Positions 7,531 to 18,360 of a stretch of DNA of 64,000 bases are shown here, piece by piece. Made by a program: the position numbers and the translations under genes. Numbering within the stretch: position 1 is the stretch's first letter; the number at the start of each line of letters is the position of its first letter. The notes under the pieces are model-generated. The model saw only the letters and a list, made by a program, of their open reading frames with translations. It was not told the origin of the DNA and searched no databases. The DNA is from Chloroflexota bacterium (GTDB taxonomy: Bacteria; Chloroflexota; Anaerolineae; Caldilineales; Caldilineaceae). Where the stretch lies: contig JAGWYN010000007.1 of assembly GCA_018969295.1 (NCBI GenBank), forward strand, positions 62,001 to 126,000, written 5' to 3'.

Positions 7531-9399
7531 GTGCTGCCCGTCGACCAACTGCTGCTGATCGCCATCATTCTCCTCTCCACTGCCCTGTACGTGACCAGCT
7601 GGTTGCCAACTGAAATCACAGCGCTGGGCACCATCGTGGCACTGATGGCAACAGGCCTGCTCGAACCCGGCGACGCCCTCAGCGGGTTTTCTTCGACCGC
7701 CACCATCACGGTAGGGGCCATGTTCATCCTGAGTGCAGGGCTGATGCGAACCGGTGCCCTGGAAATGGTCACCCTCTACCTTGGACGCTTCGCCCAGGGC
7801 AGCGCCCGCCGGCTGCTGCTGATGCTGGCACTGGTCGAGATACCGGCCAGCGCGTTCATGAACAATACCCCGGTCGTGGTGATGATGATCCCGGTCGTGG
7901 TTTCGCTTTGTCGCCAGTACAACCTGCGCCCCTCCAAATTTTTGCTGCCAGTCTCCTATTTTGCGGTGCTGGGCGGCACAGTTACCCTGTTGGGCACCAG
8001 CACCAATATCCTGGTCTCCGATCTCTACCTCAAAGCCGGTGGGCCCGGGCTCGGCCTGTTTGATTTCACGGCCCTCGGGCTTGTCTACGCAGTCGTCGGC
8101 GGAGGCTTCCTGGTGCTCTTCGGTCACCGACTCCTCCCCAGTGACTCGCCGCTGGCCACACTCACCCACCTCCACACCCACGCCACCTATCTCACCGAAA
8201 TGGTCGTGGCCGCAGAGAGCAAAGTCAACGGCAGGCAGGTGACCGCTGTCTTCGAACAGATCGCACTGCACAGCCGCCCACGCCCCCCTCTGCCCCTGCG
8301 CCGACACCGGCGCCTTCATTCTGGGGAACCACGCCCTCCCCACCCAGCCAGCGTCACCTTGCTCGAAGTGCTGCGCGACGGACAGCGCTACCAGGCAGAA
8401 ACCCTGCAAACCTTGATCTTGCAGCCTGCAGACATTCTGCTGGTGAGTGGCCTCCCCAAGGATCTCCTGCTCCTCCAACAGACACACCAGCTCTCTCTGG
8501 CAACGGCCTTCGAAGATGCGCTCAAAGCCGGAGACCTCGACCTCGAAGAGCAAGTCATGGAAGCTGTCATCATGCCAGGCTCGGAAATCGTGGGGACCTC
8601 GCTCAAACATCTCCAGCTGTACAGCCGCTTTGGGGTCAAAATTATGGGGATCCAACACCAAGGTTCTCAAAAAATGCAGGGTCTACGGGACCAACGCCTC
8701 ATCGTCGGGGATGTGCTGCTGCTGCGCGGCAAAACAGCCAGCCTGCGCATGGCAGCAGCCAGTTGCCGAATGTTGCTGGTCGAAGGGGTCGAGGAGTCGC
8801 TGGTCCGCAAAACCAAAAACACCACAGCCCTCCTCATCATGGGGCTGGTCGTCGCACTGGCCACCTTCACCGAAATGCCGATCGTCACCTTGTCGCTGGC
8901 TGGCGCAGTGACCCTGGTGCTGACCCGCTGCCTGCGCGTCGACGAAGCCGCCGCCTCGCTGGAAGTGCCAACCCTGATGCTGCTGGCCGGCACCATCCCG
9001 ATCGGGCTGGCCATGGAAAGCACCGGGCTGGTCCAGACCCTCGTCGACAGCTTGGTCTCCGTCGTCGGGCTCTCCAACCCCCACCTTTTTTTGGTCGTCT
9101 TTTATATCCTGACAGTCCTGCTGACCGAACTGCTCTCCAACAACGCCGTGGCTGTCCTGTTGACTCCGGTCGCGCTGAGCCTCGCCACCACCCTCGCCAT
9201 CCACCCCATGCCCCTGCTGGTCGCTGTCCTCTTCGGCGCCAGCGCTTCGTTTATGACCCCGTTCGGCTACCAGACCAACGCCATCGTCATGGGACCCGGC
9301 GGCTACAAATTTGTCGACTATCTCCGCGTCGGACTTCCGCTGCAGCTTTTGATGGTGCTGATCGCTACCAGCCTTATCCCAGTTCTGTGGCCGTTCTAG
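7531..9399 (+). CDS. SLC13/DASS-type anion transporter with TrkA-C (RCK_C) domains
   Basis: Membrane transporter of the divalent anion:Na+ symporter group, probably for sulfate or dicarboxylates. The 622 residues begin at GTG, 7 nt after AAAAGGA. The N-terminal half has about five membrane helices with MNNTPVVVMMIPVV and GGTVTLLGTSTNILV. A cytosolic middle (about 210-410) carries two RCK_C modules (LQPADILLVSG and VGDVLLLRG). The C-terminal half repeats the topology, with LLSNNAVAVLLTPVALS and SFMTPFGYQTNAIVMGPGGY. Between residues 250 and 278 an Arg/Pro/His-rich stretch interrupts the first RCK_C module. Confidence 0.88.
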   Translation: MLPVDQLLLIAIILLSTALYVTSWLPTEITALGTIVALMATGLLEPGDALSGFSSTATITVGAMFILSAGLMRTGALEMVTLYLGRFAQGSARRLLLMLALVEIPASAFMNNTPVVVMMIPVVVSLCRQYNLRPSKFLLPVSYFAVLGGTVTLLGTSTNILVSDLYLKAGGPGLGLFDFTALGLVYAVVGGGFLVLFGHRLLPSDSPLATLTHLHTHATYLTEMVVAAESKVNGRQVTAVFEQIALHSRPRPPLPLRRHRRLHSGEPRPPHPASVTLLEVLRDGQRYQAETLQTLILQPADILLVSGLPKDLLLLQQTHQLSLATAFEDALKAGDLDLEEQVMEAVIMPGSEIVGTSLKHLQLYSRFGVKIMGIQHQGSQKMQGLRDQRLIVGDVLLLRGKTASLRMAAASCRMLLVEGVEESLVRKTKNTTALLIMGLVVALATFTEMPIVTLSLAGAVTLVLTRCLRVDEAAASLEVPTLMLLAGTIPIGLAMESTGLVQTLVDSLVSVVGLSNPHLFLVVFYILTVLLTELLSNNAVAVLLTPVALSLATTLAIHPMPLLVAVLFGASASFMTPFGYQTNAIVMGPGGYKFVDYLRVGLPLQLLMVLIATSLIPVLWPF

Positions 9400-9438
9400 C
9401 CCCCAGACGGCCTTCCCCAGACAGCCTCCCGTAGGAGT

Positions 9439-11901
<2,463 letters not shown>

Positions 11902-12059
11902 GGTATACTTACAACCTGCGTAGACGCCCTAGACAGAGTTCGAAATTCCAGTCGTTCCTGGTGGACAGAATGGGCTGCCACAACATGGCGACCCGCCTGC
12001 TCCACCATCTTATTGCATCTTATTGTGGCTTTTGTGAAGAAGGAGTGAGATCGATCTCT

Positions 12060-12875
12060 ATGTCTGCCGATCTGAAGGACGCGTTCGCCCCCTCTCCTGC
12101 CATGCCCCAAGACAGCCGTCCTCTCTGGATCGGCATCACGTCACGCCACGGCCACCCAGAATGGCTGCAGCAGAACGCACGCAACTACATCGCCATGGTC
12201 GGCAGCTTCCAAGCAATGCCCGTGCTCTTGACCCCAGACTGGAGCGCCCTGCTTCCAGATGGGACTCGCTTTCTGCCCGACCCTTGCGGCCGCCTGCCCT
12301 CCGCAGTGCTCGACCACCTCGACGGGCTGATCCTCTCCGGCGGCGGGGATGTCGCCCCCCACTACTTCAACCAGGAGCTCGACGGCGCCGAAGCAGAGAG
12401 CATCGACCTCCGACGAGATGAATTGGAAATCGGGCTGGCCCAGTCAGCGCTGGAGCGTGACCTGCCGCTGTTCGGCATCTGTCGTGGCTGCCAGGTGCTC
12501 AACGTGGCCGCGGGCGGCGCTATGGTCCAACACCTCGACGGCCATCGGCCAGCCCCCGACGGGGCCACCCGTTTCCACGATGTCCAGGTGGTCGCCGGCA
12601 GCCGGCTGCACACGATCGTGGCCACCGAACGGTTCAGCGTCAACACCTTCCACCACCAAGGCATCGACCCACCCTCCCTGGCCCCCCTTTTCCAAAGCGC
12701 CGCCACCGCTGACCCCTGGCTGGTCGAAGCCTACGAAAGCCACAGCCATCGCTGGGTGTTCGGCGTGCAGTGGCACCCCGAACGACTTTTTGAGCTAGAC
12801 AGCCCCCACGCCCAGCTCTGGCAAAGCTTTATCGCCGCCTGCCAGAGCCGACGCCAGCTCACAGCTCGACCGTGA
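12060..12875 (+). CDS. Gamma-glutamyl-gamma-aminobutyrate hydrolase family protein (peptidase C26, PuuD-like)
   Basis: Class I glutamine amidotransferase-like hydrolase. The 271 residues contain GLILSGGGDVAPHYF, the nucleophile elbow GICRGCQVLNVAAGG, and the His of the triad in FGVQWHPER. RDELEIGLAQSALERDLPLFGICRG is typical of PuuD-like enzymes that cleave gamma-glutamyl amides. The ATG at 12060 is 14 nt from AAGGAG; an in-frame GTG at 12045 is the alternative. Its 3' end overlaps the convergent histidine kinase gene by 17 bp. Confidence 0.88.
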   Translation: MSADLKDAFAPSPAMPQDSRPLWIGITSRHGHPEWLQQNARNYIAMVGSFQAMPVLLTPDWSALLPDGTRFLPDPCGRLPSAVLDHLDGLILSGGGDVAPHYFNQELDGAEAESIDLRRDELEIGLAQSALERDLPLFGICRGCQVLNVAAGGAMVQHLDGHRPAPDGATRFHDVQVVAGSRLHTIVATERFSVNTFHHQGIDPPSLAPLFQSAATADPWLVEAYESHSHRWVFGVQWHPERLFELDSPHAQLWQSFIAACQSRRQLTARP

Positions 12876-13983
12876 TGACCGCACCCCGGTCTGGGTTGTT
12901 GCCCGCATAAATCCGGCCACCGTGTGCCTCGACCACCATCCGACAAAAGGCCAGTTCCAGCCCCAGTTCGGCCTTCCCAAGCGCTTCCTTCATGTGCACA
13001 GCCTCGTACGCGTCAAACATGCGGACAAAATCCTCCGGGGGAATCCCCCGTCCCTGGTCAGCCACACTGAACAGCACACCTGCCTCGCCACTCTCCCCGG
13101 CGCGGCCAGAGCGAGGATAAAAAGCCCTCACCGTAACCGTGCCTTGCGGCGGTGTAAATTTCAAAGCGTTGAGAATCAAATTCTCGACCACACGCCGGAT
13201 CAGCGTCGGGTCAGCGCTCACCGGGGAAGGCTGACCTTCACACTTGACCACAATCGTATTGTTCTGCCGCTCCGCCTCCGGTGCCAGTTTCTGGCAGACC
13301 TCGGCCACAATCTGGTCGACCGCCAGCGCCGTGCGCGCCAAGACCAGCTGGCCCCGCTCCATCTTCGCCAGCAACAACATGTCGTCCAGAAAACTGCTGA
13401 TCTTGTGCGTCTGGGTCATGGCCACCTGGAGATAATTGCCAGGGTCGACCAGGTTGTTGCTCCGCCGACGCAGCAGCTGTAAATACAGGCTGACCGCCGC
13501 CAATGGGTTGCGCAGATCGTGAATGATCATGTAAGAGAGCGCCTGACGCTTCTCCAACAACCACTCGAAACGCTCGCGCTCTTCTTGAATCCGCAGCTGC
13601 GTGCGCACTCGCGCCCGCAGCACCGGCAACGTCACAGGCCGGGCTACAAAATCATCTGCCCCCCCCGCCATCCCAGATTCCAGATCCGGCGCCTCATCCG
13701 CTTCAACGACCAAAATGACCGGAATGTGCGCGTGGCGCGCCGACTGCTTCAATGCACGGCACAACGCATAGCCATCCTCTTCCGCCAGCCCAGTGTCGAG
13801 CAAAATCAGGTCAGGGCACAGCGCCAGCCGCTGCAACAGTTCGCTGCCGCTGGCCACCGCCTCCACATCCAGCCCGATGCCCGTCAGCAACGCAGAGAGG
13901 CAGGCACGGCTCTCCGGCTCGTCGTCGACCACCAGCGCCTGTCTGGGACGAACAACCGGGTCGGGCAGCTTTTCATAGGCCAT
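12859..13983 (-). CDS. Response regulator-histidine kinase fusion protein
   Basis: Cytosolic signalling protein without membrane segments. The 374 residues run as a receiver domain (about 15-130), a HisKA dimerisation domain with the H-box MIIHDLRNPLAAV, and an HATPase_c domain (ENLILNALKFTPP; VADQGRGIPPED; LGLELAFCRMVVEAHGG). The receiver keeps the acidic pair (DDE) and phospho-acceptor Asp63 (LILLDTGL). Its switch Thr/Ser appears replaced (ILVVEA) and the conserved Lys is Arg (DDFVARP), so phosphorylation signalling may be unusual. It overlaps the upstream methyltransferase-like gene by 11 bp and is last of a possible recA-led operon. Confidence 0.9.
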   Translation of the reverse strand: MAYEKLPDPVVRPRQALVVDDEPESRACLSALLTGIGLDVEAVASGSELLQRLALCPDLILLDTGLAEEDGYALCRALKQSARHAHIPVILVVEADEAPDLESGMAGGADDFVARPVTLPVLRARVRTQLRIQEERERFEWLLEKRQALSYMIIHDLRNPLAAVSLYLQLLRRRSNNLVDPGNYLQVAMTQTHKISSFLDDMLLLAKMERGQLVLARTALAVDQIVAEVCQKLAPEAERQNNTIVVKCEGQPSPVSADPTLIRRVVENLILNALKFTPPQGTVTVRAFYPRSGRAGESGEAGVLFSVADQGRGIPPEDFVRMFDAYEAVHMKEALGKAELGLELAFCRMVVEAHGGRIYAGNNPDRGAVITVEL

Positions 13984-14842
13984 GCCGTACTCTCTCCATT
14001 CCTTGGCTCACCAGCAAGTATCCCCGCGACAGCCAGCGCGGCCGCGGGTCCACTCCCCACCCGCTGCGGTGAAGTTCCTGTCCAGCCGCCACAAACCAAC
14101 GGCGATCCCCCCAGCTCCGCTCTGCCACAGTCCGCCGGGCAGCTTCCTTCCAACCCTGGATGAATTCGTAGATCGGTTCCCCCGCCACCATGCGGTGGAT
14201 CCAATTTTTGGGCAGCACCGCCTGAAAATCCGCCGGCACAAACGGAGTGCGCAGCCGGCTGCTGAAGACCACCCCCTCTGGCTCCCAGATCGGCAGCCGC
14301 TTGCCCCGCCGCAGCACATTGGCCACCCACAGATCCCCCGCAGGATCCGATGTCCCCTCCACCAACAGTGCCCCCGGCAGGCTGTGACAGGCCAGTTCGG
14401 CGTAGGCCTGCTCGACCGCAGATTCAGCGTACTGACGCAACACGTTGAAAGCCCGGATCGCACGGACCTGCTCGCGCTGGCCGTCGATGTCTGTTTTCAG
14501 CGGCAAATTGAAGCCCCCCAGCCGGAACTGAATCCGCTGGCTGGCATACGGCTGTGCTGCAGCCACCCGAAGCGGGTCGATCTCCACCCCCAGGATCGGC
14601 AGCGACGGATTCACCCGGCCCAAACGAGCCGCACTTTCCAAAGTAGTCACAGGCTCAGCCCCGTAGCCCAGATCGACAAACCAGGCCGAGGCAAAGCCAC
14701 CATCCTGCCTGCGCAACAAAAAGGGGTCGTACAACAAAAAAAAGTTGTCCACCCGCCGCAGACGGTTGGCTGCCGTCTTGCCACGAGTCGGTTGTCCCTG
14801 AGGACGGCTCGATCGCTGCCAGGGCCGCATCCTCTCCCCCAT
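13973..14842 (-). CDS. Class I SAM-dependent methyltransferase-like protein
   Basis: The 289-residue protein has a Rossmann-like start, FVDLGYGAEPVTTLE (motif I), and LGVEIDPLRVAAAQ (motif II with acidic ribose-binding Glu). These suggest S-adenosylmethionine binding, but no substrate family is recognisable. The C-terminal half contains conserved-looking Trp/Arg clusters (LPIWEPEGVVFSSRL; WGDRRWFVAAG). Three possible starts (GTG 14845, ATG 14842, ATG 14830) lie within or beside a tandem 16-bp repeat; ATG 14842 was chosen for spacing from the G-rich tract. It is 107 bp downstream of an SDR gene and overlaps the kinase gene. Confidence 0.65.
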   Translation of the reverse strand: MGERMRPWQRSSRPQGQPTRGKTAANRLRRVDNFFLLYDPFLLRRQDGGFASAWFVDLGYGAEPVTTLESAARLGRVNPSLPILGVEIDPLRVAAAQPYASQRIQFRLGGFNLPLKTDIDGQREQVRAIRAFNVLRQYAESAVEQAYAELACHSLPGALLVEGTSDPAGDLWVANVLRRGKRLPIWEPEGVVFSSRLRTPFVPADFQAVLPKNWIHRMVAGEPIYEFIQGWKEAARRTVAERSWGDRRWFVAAGQELHRSGWGVDPRPRWLSRGYLLVSQGMERVRHGL

Positions 14843-14888
14843 CACGTCAGCCCCCCATCACGTCAGCCCCCCATCACGTCAGCCCCCG
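14841..14888. repeat. Three tandem 16-bp repeats at the methyltransferase start
   Basis: The unit ATCACGTCAGCCCCCC occurs at 14841-14856 and 14857-14872, and with one change at 14873-14888. On the minus strand each unit reads GGGGGGCTGACGTGAT, so every copy offers a G-rich Shine-Dalgarno-like tract followed by GTG/ATG. Because 16 is not a multiple of 3, each copy places the start in a different frame. Confidence 0.85.
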
Positions 14889-14949
14889 ACAGAGCGCCCC
14901 GCCCAAAACAGAGGACAACCCGCAAAATTCTTCCCGCCAGAACCTGCCC

Positions 14950-15741
14950 TCAGGCCAGATCGGCGGCAACCCGCTGCCGCCAGGCCTGGTCCGATGCCGA
15001 AAAACGTTCACCGTTGTACGCACGGCCCCACGGCCCGACCAGCCAGTAGATCAACTCTCCAATCTGCGCCGGCGGTTGCAGCTGCCCCCGCTCGTGCAGT
15101 TCGTGAAAATAGGCCGTGTCCAGCCGCGTGCCGGTCGTGTCGACCGTGCGCAAATCTTCCTGCAACGCACTGTCGACTGCCCCTGGATCCAGCAGATTGG
15201 CGCTGACCCCGCTCCCAGCCACCTCCATCGCCAACACGCGCATCCACATCTCCAGACCTGCTTTGGCCGCCAGATAGGCGCTGGCCCCTGCCAAGGGCGC
15301 TGTCCCATCCCCCACCGCCAGAATCCGGCCACTCCCCTGCGCCAACATGACCGGCAGAACATTGCGCACCAACCAAAAGGGTGCAATCAGATTGACCGCA
15401 ATGTTGTACGCCCACTCCTCGGGATCGCTCTCTGCGATCTCCTCAAAAGGCCAAAGCACCGCCGCGTTGTTAACCAGGATATCGACCCGGTTGTACTGCT
15501 CCAGCGCAGTCTCGACCACTTCTTCCACCACCTCAGGGTCGCTGATGTCCCCCACCACAGCCAGCGCCTGGGCCCCTTGTCGGCGCAGACCGGCAGCCAC
15601 CGACTCCACCTCTTGCTCGGTGCGTGCCACCAACACCAACTTCGCCCCCCCAGCAGCCAGCCGGGCGGCCGCCGCCGCACCAATCCCACGCCCCCCCCCG
15701 CTGAGAATCGCTACCTGACCTTGCAGTTTCTTTTTTGCCAT
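14950..15741 (-). CDS. Short-chain dehydrogenase/reductase
   Basis: NAD(P)-dependent oxidoreductase of the SDR superfamily, 263 residues. It shows the cofactor motif SGGGRGIG (residues 14-21), VARTEQE (Arg suggests NADPH), DILVNNAAV, and the active-site YLAAK in ASAYLAAKAG. The usual catalytic Ser about 13 residues before the Tyr is not present (the stretch reads ILAVGDGTAPLAGASAY), so catalysis may be altered. The C-terminus (LIYWLVGPWGRAYNGERFSA) resembles SDRs with a closed lid. It lies 58 bp downstream of the quinone oxidoreductase gene, same strand. Confidence 0.88.
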   Translation of the reverse strand: MAKKKLQGQVAILSGGGRGIGAAAAARLAAGGAKLVLVARTEQEVESVAAGLRRQGAQALAVVGDISDPEVVEEVVETALEQYNRVDILVNNAAVLWPFEEIAESDPEEWAYNIAVNLIAPFWLVRNVLPVMLAQGSGRILAVGDGTAPLAGASAYLAAKAGLEMWMRVLAMEVAGSGVSANLLDPGAVDSALQEDLRTVDTTGTRLDTAYFHELHERGQLQPPAQIGELIYWLVGPWGRAYNGERFSASDQAWRQRVAADLA

Positions 15742-15799
15742 GCCCTATAGTCTACCCGATCCCTGCCCGCCAGTCTATTTTTCCACCGTTCTCTTGGCG

Positions 15800-16768
15800 C
15801 TAGACAGGACGCAACAACACCTTCCCACGGCTCTGCCGCCCCTCGAGATAGCCCTGCGCCTCCGCAACCTGGGCCAGCGGAAACACCCGATCGATCCGTA
15901 CGTCCAACTGCCCGGCACGCACCCAGTTGAAGAGATCGTGGGCTCGCTGCAAAAGTTCGCTGCGCCCAGCGACATAGGCCCCCAGGCTCGGGCGCGTCAG
16001 ATACAAAGAACCCTTTTGATTCAACAGCTGCGGGTCCAGTGTGCCCACCGGCCCGCTGGCCTGCCCCCACAAGACCATCAGCCCGCGCGGCTTCAAACAG
16101 TCCAGCCCCCCCGCAAAGGTGCTCTGACCGACCGAGTCGTAGACCACATCGACCCTCCCGGCCAACCGCTTGACCTCGCCGACAAAATCGACCTCCGTAT
16201 AGACGATCACCTCGTCCGCCCCGGCACTGCGCGCCAGCGCAGCCTTCTCCGCAGTCCCCGCAGTGGCGATCACACGCGCCCCCGTACGCTTGGCCACCTG
16301 CACCAACAGCCGCCCCGTCCCCCCCGCCGCAGCATGGATCAGCGCGGTGTGCTGGCCAGAAAGGGGAAACGTGCTCAACGCCAGATAATGCGCCGTCATC
16401 CCCTGAACCATCAACGCCGTGGCCACCGCCAGATCCAGGTCGGCAGGCACAGGCACCAGCCGATCCGCCGGCACCACCGCATACTCCGCATAGGCGCCGT
16501 TGACCATGCAGTAGGCCACACGATCGCCAGGTTGCACCTCGGTGACCCCGGCCCCGACCGCATCCACGACCCCTGCCCCCTCCAGCCCCGGGACAAAAGG
16601 CAGGGGCAGTTTGTACTGGCCTGTGCGCTGATAAATATCGATAAAGTTCAACCCCGCATACTCCAGTTGGAGACGCACTTCCCCAGCCCCCGGCTGCGGC
16701 ACCTCCACCTCTTCCACCAGCCGCAACACCTCACGGCCCCCCGTTCCCTGAATCTGAACTGCTTGCAT
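15800..16768 (-). CDS. NADPH:quinone reductase-like oxidoreductase (MDR superfamily)
   Basis: Zinc-free medium-chain dehydrogenase/reductase of the quinone oxidoreductase group, 322 residues. Start MQAVQIQGTGG was chosen (AAAGGTGACGG upstream). It has the GroES-like N-terminus (AGLNFIDIYQRTGQY, the Qor signature), VQGMTAHYL, and the cofactor loop HAAAGGTGRLLVQVAK. YDSVGQSTF and a C-terminal SRGKVLL are also typical. It follows recA by 30 bp, so read-through and SOS co-induction are possible (inference). Confidence 0.92.
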   Translation of the reverse strand: MQAVQIQGTGGREVLRLVEEVEVPQPGAGEVRLQLEYAGLNFIDIYQRTGQYKLPLPFVPGLEGAGVVDAVGAGVTEVQPGDRVAYCMVNGAYAEYAVVPADRLVPVPADLDLAVATALMVQGMTAHYLALSTFPLSGQHTALIHAAAGGTGRLLVQVAKRTGARVIATAGTAEKAALARSAGADEVIVYTEVDFVGEVKRLAGRVDVVYDSVGQSTFAGGLDCLKPRGLMVLWGQASGPVGTLDPQLLNQKGSLYLTRPSLGAYVAGRSELLQRAHDLFNWVRAGQLDVRIDRVFPLAQVAEAQGYLEGRQSRGKVLLRPV

Positions 16769-16798
16769 TGCCCCGTCACCTTTCTGTGGCTGCACACA

Positions 16799-18088
16799 TC
16801 ACAGCTGCAGCGGGTTCCCTGACGCCTCACCGGCAGCACTCTCACCGGCAGCACTCTCACCGGCAGCACTCTCACCGGCAGCACTCTCCCTGGCAGCACT
16901 CTCCCTGGCCCCCTTGCCCCCCCTGGCAGCAACCTCTTTGACACTTTCCTTGGCAGACTCCTTGGCAGACTCCTTGGCAGACTCCTTGGCAGACTCCTTG
17001 GCCCCCCTGGCCGCTGTCCCCGGCACCGGCAGCGCATAGCGCTCGCGCACGACCCGGTCGATCTCCACCGCCAGGTCAGGGTTCTCCGACAAAAACAGCT
17101 TGGCATTCTCCCGCCCCTGGCCAAGCCGAATGTCGCCGTACGCATAAAAAGAACCGCGCTTGGCCACCAGCTCCTCCTCCACTGCCAAATCCAGCAGATC
17201 CCCCGTTGCGCTGATCCCTTCGTTGTACATGATGTCAAATTCAGCGGTGCGGAAAGGAGGGGCCACCTTGTTCTTTTTGACGCTGACTCGCGTGCGATTG
17301 CCGACCACTGTATCCCCTTGCTTGATGCTTTCGATCCGCCGGACATCCAGCCGCACACTGGCGTAAAATTTGAGCGCCATCCCCCCCGTCGTGGTCTCCG
17401 GGTTGCCAAACATCACCCCGATCTTCTGGCGCAGCTGGTTGGTGAAAATCATACAGGTGTTGCTGGCCTTCACCGCCCCAGTCAACTTGCGTAGCGCCTG
17501 GCTCATCAGCCGAGCCTGCAACCCCACATGGTTGTCCCCCATCTCCCCTTCAATTTCCGCGCGCGGCACCAATGCCGCAACACTGTCGACCACCACAATG
17601 TCCATCGCATTCGAGCGAATCAGGGCCTCGGCAATCTCCAACGCCTGCTCGCCCGTGTCCGGCTGGCTCACATAGAGGTTGCTCACATCCACCCCAATCT
17701 TCTCGGCGTAGGAGGGGTCCAGCGCATGCTCAACATCCACAAAGCCGCAGATCCCCCCCTCACGCTGCGCCTGCGCAATCGCATGCAGACAGAGCGTGGT
17801 CTTCCCCGAGCTTTCTGGCCCGTAAATTTCGACGATGCGGCCGCGTGGGTACCCCCCCACCCCCAAGGCAAGGTCCAGACTCAGGCTCCCGCTGGCGATC
17901 GATTCGACCTGAAGCTTCGTGGCGTCCCCCAGCTTCATGACGATCCCATCCCCATATTTTTTGTTCAAGTTGACCAGCGTCGTCTCCAACGCCTTCACCT
18001 TCCCAACCTCCGCCTTCCCAACCTCCGCCTTCCCAACCTCCGCCTTCCCAACCTCTACCGCATTTTCCTGCTTGCGTGCCTGTGCCAT
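16799..18088 (-). CDS. recA: Recombinase RecA with repetitive N- and C-terminal tails
   Basis: DNA strand-exchange ATPase and SOS coprotease. The 429 residues are about 80 longer than usual. The core is canonical: KLGDATKLQVESIASGSLSLD, Walker A GPESSGKTT, Walker B IVVVDSVAALVPRAEIEGEMGD, DNA-binding loops and the MAW-like GNPETTTGGMALKFYAS. Start MAQARKQ is preceded by AAGGGGGC. Residues about 11-30 are four copies of EVGKA. The C-terminal tail has five KESA units and about four GESAA units, replacing the normal short acidic tail. The promoter contains a LexA-like box. Confidence 0.97.
   Translation of the reverse strand: MAQARKQENAVEVGKAEVGKAEVGKAEVGKVKALETTLVNLNKKYGDGIVMKLGDATKLQVESIASGSLSLDLALGVGGYPRGRIVEIYGPESSGKTTLCLHAIAQAQREGGICGFVDVEHALDPSYAEKIGVDVSNLYVSQPDTGEQALEIAEALIRSNAMDIVVVDSVAALVPRAEIEGEMGDNHVGLQARLMSQALRKLTGAVKASNTCMIFTNQLRQKIGVMFGNPETTTGGMALKFYASVRLDVRRIESIKQGDTVVGNRTRVSVKKNKVAPPFRTAEFDIMYNEGISATGDLLDLAVEEELVAKRGSFYAYGDIRLGQGRENAKLFLSENPDLAVEIDRVVRERYALPVPGTAARGAKESAKESAKESAKESAKESVKEVAARGGKGARESAARESAAGESAAGESAAGESAAGEASGNPLQL
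16828..17000. repeat. Tandem repeats encoding the RecA C-terminal tail
   Basis: Two repeat arrays lie in frame within recA: a 15-bp unit GGCAGCACTCTCACC (about four good copies plus degenerate ones, 16828-16910), and a 12-bp unit GGCAGACTCCTT (about four to five copies, 16949-17000). They encode GESAA and KESA repeats. Both units are multiples of 3, so copy changes would keep the frame. Confidence 0.85.
17999..18058. repeat. 15-bp tandem repeat encoding the RecA N-terminal tail
   Basis: Four copies of CTTCCCAACCTCCGC, the last one diverged, encode the repeated EVGKA of the RecA N-terminus on the minus strand. Confidence 0.88.
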
Positions 18089-18152
18089 GTTGCCCCCTTG
18101 CGGCTGATTTTTGAACCGGATCGCCGTACATATTTTTGCCCAATGCCCCTCC

Positions 18153-18182
18153 AATATAGTACAAATGTTCTTGAACTGTCAA
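18153..18182 (-). promoter_or_regulatory. recA promoter
   Basis: On the minus strand: perfect -35 TTGACA (18182-18177), 18-bp spacer, -10 TATATT (18158-18153). The leader to the recA start is about 60 nt. Confidence 0.75.
18159..18176 (-). promoter_or_regulatory. LexA/SOS-box-like operator in the recA promoter spacer
   Basis: GAACATTTGTAC (18170-18159, minus strand) matches the Gram-positive and Chloroflexota-style LexA consensus GAAC-N4-GTTC at 7 of 8 fixed positions. It overlaps a second dyad, GTTCTTGAAC (18167-18176). It fills the space between -35 and -10, so a bound repressor would block RNA polymerase. Confidence 0.65.
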
Positions 18183-18271
18183 CCGTCAATCGACCTAGAT
18201 CGCCCCGGCCGCAACAGCCAAATCTGGCAGCAGCATCCGCCATCGATCTGCACGGTTTTGGAAGCGCATTT

Positions 18272-18300
18272 TTGGCCGGTAGGTCAGACCCCTTTATAAT
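18272..18300 (+). promoter_or_regulatory. Predicted promoter of the small protein-MoxR-CoxE operon
   Basis: The -35 is TTGGCC (18272-18277), the spacer is 17 bp and the -10 is a perfect TATAAT (18295-18300). It lies 61 bp before the GTG start at 18361. Confidence 0.6.
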
Positions 18301-18360
18301 CCAACACATCTCCCTCTTCGCAGGGATGTCAACCGACCACAGATTCACAGGAAACGATTC

